Below the pieces are notes generated by a model. That model saw only the letters and a list, made by a program, of their open reading frames with translations, was not told the origin of the DNA and made no database searches. A stretch of 64,000 nucleotides of DNA, taken from the NCBI RefSeq assembly GCF_022539505.1, contig NC_061514.1:223471837-223535836 (forward strand), in the 5' to 3' direction. This DNA comes from Lolium rigidum (lineage: Eukaryota; Streptophyta; Magnoliopsida; Poales; Poaceae). This document shows positions 1 through 9,052 of the stretch, in pieces; position 1 is the stretch's first letter; each line of letters starts with the position of its first letter. The position numbers and the translations under genes are program-made.

Positions 1-46
1 TCTCAGTAGTCTCGATTAGTAATAAGCTTGGTTCCCTATTTACTAG

Positions 47-307
47 TAGTCCTTCCTGCTTATTTTATGTTGTACATATTTTTTTGTGCAAGTTAAACTG
101 TGCAAAGTTTGACAAAAATATAGATAATAATACAAAGATCTACCATATCAAATGCATATATAATAAAAATATATTTCATAATAATTCTAAAAATATTATT
201 ATTTTATTAAATATGTTTATATTTTTATCAATATAGATGATTAAACTTTACGAACTTTGACTTTTAACCAAAACTTATATGCAACATGTTTTGGGCAGGA
301 GGGAGTA
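47..307. mobile_element. Stowaway-like MITE (degenerate)
   Basis: The two ends are imperfect inverted repeats: TAGTCCTTCCTGC at the left and GGCAGGAGGGAGTA at the right, with related sequence continuing inward on both sides. Both ends abut TA. The interior is very A/T rich. The CTCCCTCC-type end with a TA target is what the Tc1/mariner-related Stowaway MITEs of grasses show. No coding capacity is present. The ends are diverged, so the copy is probably old. Confidence 0.55.
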
Positions 308-827
308 CAACTCATGAGATGTTCCATTATCTAAAAACGGAGAGAGATCCACCAAATTTCAAGTTTGAAAGGCCTGGCAATAAATTCGTAAGATGGATTG
401 GGGTGAACCTCATAGTCATGAAAAATTTGGTAAATTATATTTTAGAAAAAAGAAATTCAATTTAAATAAAGAGGTATCCAAGCTAAACCAGACCTCAGAA
501 ATCAGAGCATAGAAAAAAGGTGGGCAGGCTAATTAAATGAAAGAATTTTGAAGCAAAATCTTGCTAATTCGACAAGGATTGTATGTACATCGGTCATGCT
601 CTCTGGCCTTCCTTGCCACAATTCAAGGAATAAGAGCAGATCTACCGGCCTCTCGTTGGATAGAAAGCTCAAACTTAAAATTGCAAGCAGGATACCACAC
701 AGACTTCCTCAAGAAAAAGTTCACAACTGAAGATCGATATATAATTCCAAGAAAGATAATCAACTAATTAATTCGGCACACAGCCGCCATACTAATAACC
801 TAAACTAATCCTAGCTACGTACGTCTC
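308..827. other. Non-coding, 3' flank of the small minus-strand gene
   Basis: I see no gene here. The short overlapping open frames between 548 and 767 have no recognisable domain and look like chance. The right part, close to 828, should contain the 3' untranslated region of the minus-strand gene. Confidence 0.5.
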
Positions 828-1195
828 CTACTGCTTGGGCGCCTCCTCGGCGGCGGGCTGCGGAACCGGTGGTTTGGTGTCTGCCTCCTTCTTCTTCATG
901 GCATCCTCGACAGCTGCCCGCTGCGCCTCGTTCTTCTTGGCCGCCTCCTGAGCCAGCTTGACGGCTGCGAGCACAGATCATATTCATGGTGTCAATACAC
1001 TGAAAAGAAAAACAGCAGTAGCAAGTTTTGATGGAAAGATTCGATCCATTGGGACGTACCTTCTGCTTTCCCGTCGGCGTTTTGTTGGTAATACCAGGCC
1101 CCGCCAGCGGCGGCTGACAAGGCGGCGGCGCCTACCGCGGCCTGGCGGCTTGAGGGGCGCGGAAGCTTCCCGAAGAAGGCTCGAATCGCCGACAT
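828..1195 (-). CDS. Two-exon small protein of unknown function (90 aa)
   Basis: Exon 1 is 1060-1195 and exon 2 is 828-964, joined across a GT-AG intron (965-1059). Exon 1 leaves one base and exon 2 supplies the other two, giving 273 nt including TAG. The N-terminus (MSAIRAFFGKLPRPSSRQ) is basic and serine/arginine rich. An alanine-rich hydrophobic stretch ending in GAWYYQQ follows at about residues 19-37. The C-terminal half is a charged, alanine-rich, probably helical region that ends in a proline-rich tail. This layout would fit an organellar or membrane-anchored peptide, but that is inference, and I do not recognise the family. A TATA box lies about 95 bp upstream of the start. Clean splice sites, an intact frame and a promoter make it a credible host gene. 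Reading into the intron gives a shorter frame with an unrelated tail, which I consider wrong. Confidence 0.72.
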
Positions 1196-1288
1196 TGTTT
1201 TCGATCGATCGAGCTTTCGTGATCAGGTGGGTTTGTACGTCGCCGGGCGGTCTGATTGGTGTTGGAGGACGGCCGTGCTGCGTGCCTC

Positions 1289-1294
1289 TTTATA
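1289..1294 (-). promoter_or_regulatory. TATA box of the 828-1195 gene
   Basis: Read on the minus strand, the context is GCATATAAAGAGG, a strong plant TATA box. It lies 94 bp before the start codon at 1195, which would put transcription start near 1260 and give a 5' leader of about 65 nt. Confidence 0.6.
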
Positions 1295-1697
1295 TGCGTG
1301 CCTGCCGACCGATCGAGCTTCTTCTCCAAGAAATAGACCGATCGATCTGATGGATCGGTGATAGACTCAAACTCCCAAGACATAGACCTTCCCAGTGTTC
1401 CTGTCTTGACCGACAAGTTCATCACGTTCCGGTTAACGGTCCATTTAATTTTGTATGCAAGGAGCACGGACACTTGTTGGAAATAATCGTCATCCGAAAC
1501 GTCTCATCACAAACTCAAAATCGTCTTAAAAGAGATATAGTAAACCATGGATATCCTCTAATAACTTTATATTTTCACACGAATTACTCATTTCGCAGCG
1601 TTTCATGTGGATTAAACTATTTAGTGAATTTTTGACACTTTTTATTTACTCTTCTAAGGTCCTAATATAGCGCTATAGTACACCGAAAATGGTGAAT
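1295..1697. other. Non-coding, upstream flank of the small gene
   Basis: No gene or repeat is recognised here. The stretch next to 1295 is presumably the distal promoter of the minus-strand gene. It contains several CGATCGATC-type palindromes. Confidence 0.4.
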
Positions 1698-2095
1698 GGA
1701 ACCTGGGTGCGCGCGCACCCATTTATGAAAAGTTCAAAAAAATGCTATTTAAAAGTTTTCAAAAAATGTGAAGTAAATTTTTGCATGTAGATATTATGTT
1801 GATACTTACTCATGTGTGTTTTCACAGAAAAATACCATTGTGTGTGACCTACACAAAAATGACAAAATGTAAATTCATATTCATGTGAATAGTACAAATT
1901 CCTGTTCACTATTCTCATTTGGACATTTTGTCATTTTTATACAGGCCACACACAATGGTATTTTTTCGTGAAAACTCACACGAGTAACTATCAACATAAT
2001 ATGTACATGCAAAATTTTACTTCACATTTTTTGGCAACTTTTAAATAGCATTTTTTTGAACTTTTGGTAAATGGGTGCGCGCGTACCCAGGTTCC
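1698..2095. mobile_element. Foldback MITE with long inverted repeats
   Basis: The element opens with GGAACCTGGGTGCGCGCGCA and closes with the inverse, GCGCGCGTACCCAGGTTCC. The arms stay complementary far into the element: the AAAAGTTCAAAAAAATGCTA segment on the left matches TAGCATTTTTTTGAACTTTT on the right, and ATACCATTGTGTGTG pairs with CACACACAATGGTAT. The whole 398 bp could fold into one hairpin. AAT flanks both ends and may be a 3-bp target duplication. No protein is encoded. The superfamily is not settled. Confidence 0.75.
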
Positions 2096-2379
2096 AATCG
2101 CGTTTGGCTGACAGAAAAATTGCCAACGAATTCTTTGCCATGGCCCCCGCCAACTTTGCCATGTGGCATTGAAAAAAAAAGCTGCTATCCACCATACACG
2201 GCAAAATACAACGGTCTGGGATATGTTCACTCGAGGACTAAAATTTTAACAGCAACTTTATAAAATTTTCCAACATAATATATGGACGGGTGACAGCCTT
2301 TGGGTACACATGGCATACCACCTCGTGTTCTCCTTTTTTTGTCGCTGGAATCGGTTTGCTTCAACTTACCCAGAACTAG

Positions 2380-3138
2380 TAGAGAGGCGTTTGTTCTGTG
2401 CACGGGAGGTCCCGTGCACGGATCGAGCCTTCATTTGCTTTGAGATTAGGATTTGAGGGAATCTTTGCATCATTGCATGTAAGCTGCCCACAATAGTACT
2501 CCTTCCCCAGTTCCCCCATTGTTTAATACTATATTGATTTAACTTCTTGTATTTAATTTAAAATAGTCATATTTGTTGGAATATATATCCGATTAATATT
2601 GCATTTGAATCTGCATATTTATTTCCATTATATCTCTCAAACAAGCCTAAAATGGGTTCATTTCGATAAAATACAAAAATTGAATTGAAACACATTGAAA
2701 CATGATGATACACAATAAAACTCAATGATACAAGGTTTAGAAATTATGTCTCCAAATTCGACTATAGGATAATTGTCAAATATATTCTAACTCTTATGAA
2801 CCAATTTTGAAATAGCGTGAAACAAAATGTTTTAAATAAAAAATTTACCAAGTTACATCAAGTATCAATATGTTTCATTAAGTTTTAAAAGTTGATTTTC
2901 AAAAAATGTCAAAAAAAATTTAATATTGGTCGCATTTTGAAGCTGCCTTCAATTGGAACCCAATATTCAAACAGATCATAAATTGAGCTTTCATTTCAAA
3001 AACAACAGAGATTTTAAGTTTTTTTTTTCACTAGATGTAATAGTGTAAAGGTACAAGGAATCTATCTCACACAAAAACTATAGAAAAAGAGGTGAGAGAA
3101 GGTGGGCCAATCCGTGCGCGGGAGAGTTGCATTTCACT
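2380..3138. mobile_element. Non-autonomous Mutator-like element with 9-bp target duplication
   Basis: CAGAACTAG occurs immediately left (2371-2379) and right (3139-3147), and a 9-bp duplication is the Mutator signature. Near the ends the sequences TCCCGTGCACGGAT (left) and, inverted, TCCCGCGCACGGAT (right) are similar, suggesting degenerate inverted termini. At the left end a perfect 10-bp inverted repeat (GTGCACGGGA with TCCCGTGCAC, 2-nt spacer, 2398-2419) is present. The interior is A/T rich and non-coding. Confidence 0.6.
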
Positions 3139-3170
3139 CAGAACTAGCCTAGACGAAGCGGTGAGACGTT

Positions 3171-3225
3171 TTCTTGGTTGGTTTTTTTTTTTTTTTTTTT
3201 TGAACTGAGAATTCTTGGTTGGTTT
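3171..3225 (-). mobile_element. Very short retroposed insertion with T20 tract and 14-bp duplication
   Basis: TTCTTGGTTGGTTT is present at 3171-3184 and again at 3212-3225. Between them are a run of about 20 T residues and the 10-bp remainder GAACTGAGAA. A poly(T) tract bounded by a target duplication of this length is what an extremely 5'-truncated LINE or SINE insertion in minus orientation leaves. The source family cannot be told from 10 bp. Confidence 0.55.
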
Positions 3226-3920
3226 GGTACAGGGTAGACAAACCAATTCGGGCATAAAAAAACGAGAAAGTGCATAGCTTTTGAAATAGCATAGATCAGG
3301 GTATGTGTAAACAAAACAATGACTAAAACTACGACTTGGCACGCTAGGTGTAATTGACGATTAGGACCCACCTAGCACTGGCATATTGCTCACAGTATCT
3401 TAAGGGAGTGACTAATTTTCAGCTGATTGAGAATTACTAACTTAATTCTCAGTATGTTACGTCATTGAATCCTAGTTAGAACTAATAACTTAACCATGAA
3501 GCAATTCAATGATTCACGGCTTTTTACTTCGTCACATGTCATGTGTAAGTAGTAAAATTTCAGTTGTAACTCATAACTTGCATGAATCATGTTGCAATCC
3601 AATGCTCTAAGAGTCGAGTACGAAGTAAGCTAACTCTCGATCGATCGAGAATTAGTAAAACCAATATCTTAAGAGGGGTAAAGAATTAGCAAAATCTTAA
3701 TAATAATTTAATATGGTCCCAATACTTGGCTCGTGCGTGCACTTTGACTTTGGTCAGTCACCTCAAATACATGTTGTACGCGTGGTCATAAAGTATACTA
3801 CTAGAATGGCAGTTGACCACATTTTCTGGTGAGGAAATGTCAAGTGAGGAGACTCGGGGGAGCTGCATTTATGATGCATGGGAGCGTCCTAAAATAGCAG
3901 AGTGCAATAGTAAGACATAC
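3226..3920. other. Intergenic region upstream of the C2 gene
   Basis: No gene, domain or clear repeat was recognised. The last 200 bp should hold the promoter of the plus-strand C2-domain gene. Confidence 0.4.
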
Positions 3921-3926
3921 TATAAA
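3921..3926 (+). promoter_or_regulatory. Candidate TATA box of the C2-domain gene
   Basis: The sequence CATACTATAAAATTA is a good TATA match, 203 bp before the ATG at 4129. A start of transcription near 3950 would place two small upstream open frames (ATG at 3971 and at 3993, each about 22-25 codons) in the leader. Confidence 0.5.
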
Positions 3927-4128
3927 ATTACTGAAAATGTCGAGTGCCACAAAACACGGCGAGCGAATCAATGAACCTGTGGCCGGCCGGCCATGTCTAC
4001 CTTCCTCTTCGCTACCACCAGTACGTTACTCCTCCCTAATCCTTTCTTGGCACCAGCGAGACCTTAACGAAAATTAACGTACACCCATTCGAAGATCAAA
4101 TCAACAAGAACACCAGCAGGAAACCGAG

Positions 4129-4722
4129 ATGACGTCGGAGGCGGTGCCGCCCGGTGTGCTGAGCGTGCGGCTGCTGCGAGGCATCAACCTCGTGAAGCGT
4201 GACGCCGACGGCAGCGACCCCTACGTCGTGGTCCACCTCGAGAACCAGAACCTGAAGACGAGCGTGATAAAGAACACGGTGAACCCCGTCTGGAACGAGG
4301 AGCTCACCCTCGCCGTCACCAATCCGGCGACGCCGATCAAGATAGTAAGTTGGATTCTGACAGATCGATGTTTCCGACACCTGCAAGCTGAATGTAATTT
4401 ACTCAGCCATGGATCTCATATGCAGGAGGTGTTCGACAAAGACAAGCTCAGCAAGGACGACCCAATGGGGGACGCGCAGGTGGACCTGGAGCCGCTGTTG
4501 CAGATGGCGAGAATGGACCTGGAGGACATCCATAGCGGCACCGTGGTGCGCACCGTGCGGCCTCACCGCGGCGGCACCTCCTCCGCCTGCTGCCTGGCGG
4601 ACGAGAGCAACATCGTGTGGGAGGAAGGGCAGGTGGTGCAGGACGCGCTCATCAAGCTCAGGAACGTCGCCACCGGCATCATCCACCTCCAGCTCCGATG
4701 GGTCAAAATACCAGCCTTGTGA
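4129..4722 (+). CDS. Small C2-domain protein, CAR-like (170 aa)
   Basis: Exon 1 is 4129-4344 (72 codons) and exon 2 is 4426-4722 (98 codons plus TGA), with a GTAAGT donor, TGCAG acceptor and phase-0 junction. The protein is essentially a single C2 domain. Motifs: LSVRLLRGINLVKRDADGSD near residue 11, SDPYVVVHLENQNLKT, NPVWNEELTL near residue 51, and in exon 2 VFDKDKLSKDDPMGDA, whose aspartates with those of exon 1 would form the calcium-binding loops. The C-terminal WEEGQVVQDALIKLRNV followed by LQLRW matches the plant C2-domain ABA-related (CAR) family, whose members bind membranes in a calcium-dependent way and recruit ABA receptors. The length is typical of that family. Reading through the intron stays open but inserts 27 residues inside the domain, so the spliced form is preferred. 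It shares no operon-like context with its neighbours. Confidence 0.85.
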   Translation: MTSEAVPPGVLSVRLLRGINLVKRDADGSDPYVVVHLENQNLKTSVIKNTVNPVWNEELTLAVTNPATPIKIVSWILTDRCFRHLQAECNLLSHGSHMQEVFDKDKLSKDDPMGDAQVDLEPLLQMARMDLEDIHSGTVVRTVRPHRGGTSSACCLADESNIVWEEGQVVQDALIKLRNVATGIIHLQLRWVKIPAL

Positions 4723-4933
4723 ATGATCGATCCTTATGATGACGATAGCTGAGTCATCGCCGTGTTTGATTCGCGTTAAATGATTTTTGCAACTTCGCGC
4801 GTGCGTGTTAATTATATGTATTCCTGTTTTCATCGGGCTTATGTGTATGATTTATGCATGTGATTTGATTGATTCATAGCAATACTCCGCTCCTGTTATC
4901 CTAGCTTTTGACGAAATTTTACTGAAATTAAAA

Positions 4934-5067
4934 ATGATTCGTGTTCAAAAACCTGCGTGAATGTTTGGAATGACTGGAAATAAGACATGCCAAATTGTAC
5001 ATGATTCGTGTTCAAAAACCTGCGTGAATGTTTGAAATGACTGGAAACAAGACATGCCAAATTGTAC
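4934..5067. repeat. 67-bp tandem duplication
   Basis: Two head-to-tail copies of a 67-bp unit (4934-5000 and 5001-5067), each starting ATGATTCGTGTTCAAAAACC and ending AAATTGTAC, differ at only two positions by eye. A third copy begins (ATGATTC) at 5068 and then diverges. It lies in the 3' flank of the C2 gene. Confidence 0.85.
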
Positions 5068-5257
5068 ATGATTCCATTCAACGTTGCATCCTATATAGAT
5101 GCAAGTCGTGGTGAATCTAGCCCATTTTACTAGGGTGAGGCAATACTTACTTTGGCTGGATTTTTTTTGTTTTTCTATGAAAGACATATGGGCTGGGCCA
5201 AAATCTTAGGATGTGGCCCAACCATTCCATCCTGCTAGCTCCGCCACTGGATGCAAG
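5068..5257. mobile_element. Possible hAT-type remnant (right end only)
   Basis: The segment ends in TAGCTCCGCCACTG, a terminal sequence common to grass hAT-like elements. A matching CAGTGGCGGAGC left end is not visible, so the left side is lost or too diverged. It is non-coding. Confidence 0.35.
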
Positions 5258-5440
5258 TGGGTCACCCTATGTCCTCTTTAGTTAAATATAAATAAACTAA
5301 CATTTTCAATTGCAATTAAAAAATGTTTGTTCATTTTCTAACTAAGAAGGGTAGATGATATCTTATTGTTGAGGCACTTGAATATGCATTGCAAGCTTTC
5401 TTCCCCTTGATCCGATACCTAAACCCAACAACCATGCAAA

Positions 5441-5606
5441 CAGTGGCGCAACTAGAGCATTTGGAACCCCGGTGCTTAAGGGATACCTCAACAGATAAAA
5501 AAGATTTCTAGGGGTGCATAAGTGGTGTAAAAAATGCTATTTAACAAAGGATTTTGTTTTGTACGGGCCCTGTGCACCCCCATGGCCAAGGGTAAATCCG
5601 TCACTG
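5441..5606. mobile_element. hAT-like MITE
   Basis: Ends are CAGTGGCGCAACT on the left and, inverted, CAGTGACGGATTTACC on the right. The 8-bp flanks CATGCAAA and CGTGCGAG agree at five positions and differ only by A/G transitions, as a decayed 8-bp hAT duplication would. It is 166 bp long with no coding content. Confidence 0.5.
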
Positions 5607-5647
5607 CGTGCGAGGGCTAGAGAGAGAGGTCAAACTATGTAGACGGA

Positions 5648-5930
5648 AGCTAGTAGGGAAAAAGCCTATAGGTAAAATCTTACTACCGGTGTACTTTGCG
5701 TACTTTCAGAGCTATATTCAAGCGGGTACCATTATTCTTGTGCGTCACTAGTATATTCTTACTGGTGGTGTACTGAGAGAGTGGTACACCACCAGTAAGA
5801 GTGACCATGGGTTACCTTGGTACAGCCACCTACCGGTGGCATACCAATTTCTCGGTACGCCACCATCTCCTACTATTGGTGTACCGAATAGTAGCTAGAA
5901 TCTTACTAATGGAGCACCAAAATAGTTATT
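5648..5930. mobile_element. Degenerate CACTA terminal fragment
   Basis: CTAGTAGGGAAAAAGCCTAT closely resembles the terminal inverted repeat of the CACTA element at 38811, although the first two bases no longer read CA. Behind it are subterminal repeats of the ACCACCAGTAAGA / TACCGGTGG type, including a perfect 17-bp inverted repeat (5757-5773 with 5784-5800). The opposite terminus is not seen, so the right limit is approximate. Confidence 0.55.
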
Positions 5931-6375
5931 GGATTGCATTATTTTTCATGAACTTCTATTCACCTCCTCCCCCCTCTAGTTGTCATAATTTGATCTTCCA
6001 CCATGGTGCGCCACTTCCGATGCTAGGTATTTTTATATTTGAAAAATAGGTTAGACAGATTTTTTCCTTGAATTAACTGGAGCTTTCATGTAAGTCAAAA
6101 TTACAAAATCAGGTGATCTGCATTTGAATATCATATAAATTAAAAGTAAATGGGACTTTTCTAAAAATCCCAATAATCAAGAAAAACATTAAAGGAAGCA
6201 TTATAACCACGGAAGCAAGAGAAATGACATAATAAACTCTGAAAGGCATAGTCCATAGATATGTTTTGGACATGTCAAAGACCTCATCGCCACCTCCACA
6301 ATGGTTAATGATGTCAAGTTCTTCACCAACATTGCCTATGACACATCAATCACGATAGTCACATTAGGGTTTTTT
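5931..6375. other. Unassigned non-coding sequence
   Basis: No gene, tandem repeat or recognisable terminus was seen. It may be the rest of the CACTA fragment or old host sequence into which the LINE inserted. Confidence 0.35.
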
Positions 6376-6677
6376 TTGTAATTGGTATCCTAGACAGTGG
6401 AGCTCGCCGTAGGGAGGCTCCGGTGGCCAAGAAGGCTGAGGCCCTTGCCTGCCAGTCGATGGGCATCATCAGCAACGGGCAGGTCATCATGGAGCATGCG
6501 CTGGAAGAATTCGCTCGATGTTTCAAGGGGACGGTGTCCCGGCAGGTCATCATGGCGCTGCGCGCACTATTCAAGCTGGTCGATCCGTTGGCCGTAGCCA
6601 TCGACAAAGCCCTAATCGAGCATGGTGGTGATGGCGCCCTAGACGCTAGCGACGAGGATGCCACTGCGAATGTTTAA
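6376..6677 (+). pseudogene. LINE ORF1 C-terminal fragment
   Basis: An open frame runs to a TAA at 6675-6677 with the content LACQSMGIISNGQVI, EEFARCFKGTVSRQ and IMALRALFKLVDPLAV. This resembles the C-terminal segment that ends ORF1 of grass L1-type LINEs (a short helix, then a pattern of aFxrmFkgpls..iaALaaLF). Only the last 85-100 codons remain. Its placement 280 bp before an endonuclease frame on the same strand supports a LINE origin. I recall the family pattern only in outline. Confidence 0.5.
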
Positions 6678-6805
6678 GTTGCGATTATGTGATTGATTCT
6701 CTCAGATTGCCAAGGCTCCCATGTTATTGTACCCTATGAGCATCGACTGCATTCGCGGAGTTTTGCCTATGTTGGTTGTTGATGTGTCTTGTTAGACTGC
6801 GCAGT

Positions 6806-6830
6806 TGTGTGTGTGTGTGTGTGTGCGTGT
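6806..6830. repeat. GT microsatellite
   Basis: An almost pure (GT)n tract, ending in GCGTGTGG, lies between the LINE ORF1 remnant and the endonuclease region. Confidence 0.8.
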
Positions 6831-6958
6831 GGCCAAGTTGCGCCCTAGCGCTTGTTCCAGGACCTGTGTACCGGTGTGGACTGCTATATTCTGTTGTGGA
6901 CTCCTCTTGGTTTGTGTCCGTCTTCGTGTGCTACTGCCATGGGTTTATCTGTTCTCCA

Positions 6959-7698
6959 ATGTTAGACATCTTCAACATCCTCTGTAGGAATGCTTGGGGG
7001 CTAAATGATCCAAATCGCTGCGTAACTGTCTACGAGCTCATTTCTACCTCCACTTCTCACATTGTATGCCTTCAGGAAAGCAAGTTGGAGTTTGTATCAC
7101 CGGCCGATGCCTTATTCATCGGTGGAAACCGGTTGAGGAGCTTCACGGTGAAGCCTTCCGTTGGCACTAGGGGTGGGATCTTACTTCTCTAGGATGACAC
7201 CGTCTTGCGCGTTTCCAATGTGCAAATTGTTGAATTCTCCATCTCAGCCACCGTTCATGTTGTCCACACCGATGAAGAATTCAAGCTTACTAACGTATAT
7301 GGTCCTTCCACCTCGGCGAGAAAGGATGACTTCTTCAATGACCTTTGCGGGCTCAAGCCTACGGGAGGGGTTAAATGGTTGGTTCTTGGAGACTTCAATC
7401 AAATCCACCGGGCTAGGGACAAGAATAAGGCCAATGTCAACCGTGCTCGCATAAACCGATTCCGGTCCGTCTTGCAAGAGTATGAGCTTAGAGAGATCCA
7501 TTTCAAAACCGAAGATTCACTTGCAGCAAAAGAGGCTTAATCCCACCTTGTGCAAGCTCGATGGGACCTCGCCTTTCATTCTCATGTCCTCTTCGCCATT
7601 TCCTCTTTGCTTTCAGATCATTTCCCTTTTCTCCTCGCCGACGATAGAGGACCGTGCCGCCCTCGGTCTTTCAAATTCAAAAACTTCTGGTTAAGGGT
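6959..7698 (+). pseudogene. LINE ORF2 endonuclease domain, broken
   Basis: This is an L1-type apurinic endonuclease domain, which nicks target DNA for target-primed reverse transcription. Visible motifs in order are NILCRNAWGLNDPNR at the N-terminus, IVCLQESKLE with the catalytic-type glutamate, LTNVYGPS, WLVLGDFNQI and RINRFRSVLQEYELREIHF. After a change of frame, DHFPFLLADDRG and FKFKNFWL mark the domain end. Damage includes an in-frame TAG at 7190-7192 and a frameshift near 7515-7530. The reverse-transcriptase part is missing because an LTR element starts at 7699. It is not functional. Confidence 0.8.
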
Positions 7699-9052
7699 TG
7701 ATATGTTGCAAACGTATCTATAACTTTTGATGCTCCATGCTTGTTTTACACCAATTTCTACATGTTTTGTTTACACTTCGTGGCATTTTTACGCATTTTC
7801 TAGAACTAACCAATTAACAAGATGCCACAGTGCTAGTTCATGTTTTCTGTTGTTTTTGTATTTTGGAAAAGTTGTACAGGAAATATTCTCGGAATTGGAC
7901 GAACGAAAGCCAAAGTTCCTATTTTCCCGACCCGAAGACGGAGTCCAAAGAAGAGACAGAGGAGGGCACCGAGGCGGCCACACCATACCTGGGCGCGCCC
8001 CCTCCCTGGTCGCGCCTAGGGGTGGTGTGGGCCCCTCCGGTGCCCACCGACCTCGCCCTTTCGCCTATAAGTTGCCTCCCGACGAGAAAACCCTAAATCA
8101 ACCAGCCTCCGTCCACGAAAAGTTCTGTAGCTCTGCCGCCATCGAAGACAAGTTTCGGGGGACAGAACTGTCTGTTCCGGAACCCCGCCGGGTCGGAGAA
8201 TTGCCCCCGGAGCCATCTCCATCGACTCCATCGCCATCTTCATCGTTATTGCTGACTCCCATGATGAGGAGGGAGGAGTTCTCCCCCGGGGCTGAGGGCT
8301 TTACCGGTAGCTATGTGGTCTATCTCTCTCTTCCATGGTATGATCTTTATGTGATCATGAGCTTCGTAATCTAGTAAAATAAGTAGATGTTATTCTTCAA
8401 CTATTATGCTACTCAAGTGGTTTTATTATCTGATCTCCGGAGATACCTTGTCCCACGGTGTGAAGGGGACAGTGTGCACCCCGTGTGTGTCTTAGGCTAA
8501 ACTTTATAGAAATACTTATAAATTGTGATGTTTTGTTAGTACTATCTTTCGATGCTCAAAGTGACAGCGCGGGGCATCCCTATATTTGGAATGCAAACTT
8601 TAAGGAGTGCTTTTATAGCCCTAGATGGTGAATTTGTGTTCGTTATCCAACCGGAGAGTGGTCCATAGTAGCATAGTGAAGAGATGATATCATTGTTGAG
8701 AGTGTCCACTAGTGAAAGTATGATCTCTTGGCCTTATTTCTAAGCATTGAAATACCGTTTACAACCAGTTATGCTACATGTTTGCTTGCTGCTATTTTTA
8801 TTTCAGATTGCAATTACCACTCATAATCATCCATATTACTTGTACTTTACTATCTCTTCGCTGAACTAGTGCACCTATACATCTGACAAGTGTATTGGCT
8901 GTGTTGGGGACACAAGAGACTTCTTGTATCGTAATTGCAAGGTTGCTTGAGAGGGATATCTTTGACCTCTACCTCCCTGAGTTCGATAAACCTTGTGTGA
9001 TCCACTTAAGGGAAACTTGCTGTTCTTCTACAAACCTATCTGCACTTGGAGG
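7699..9052 (+). mobile_element. Partial gypsy-type LTR, inserted in the LINE
   Basis: It starts TGATATGTTGCAAACGTATC, a relative of the TGATACGTCTCCAACGTATC starts found later in the window, directly after LINE coding sequence. It shows the usual grass LTR progression: an A/T-rich start, a GC-rich promoter or leader section near 8000 (CCTATAAGTTGCC may be TATA-like), then A/T-rich sequence. It stops at 9052 where another LTR begins. No PBS or internal region follows, so it is a truncated or interrupted LTR. The long open frame at 7727-8374 is the GC-rich LTR core and shows no protein family. Confidence 0.65.

Noticed and set aside
958..1350. Plus-strand 130-codon open frame
   Set aside because: It is the complement of exon 1, the intron and the promoter of the minus-strand gene; its content is Arg/Pro-rich shadow sequence.
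7727..8374. 215-codon open frame
   Set aside because: It lies wholly in the GC-rich core of an LTR, shows no domain, and equivalent frames in other LTR copies are not conserved.
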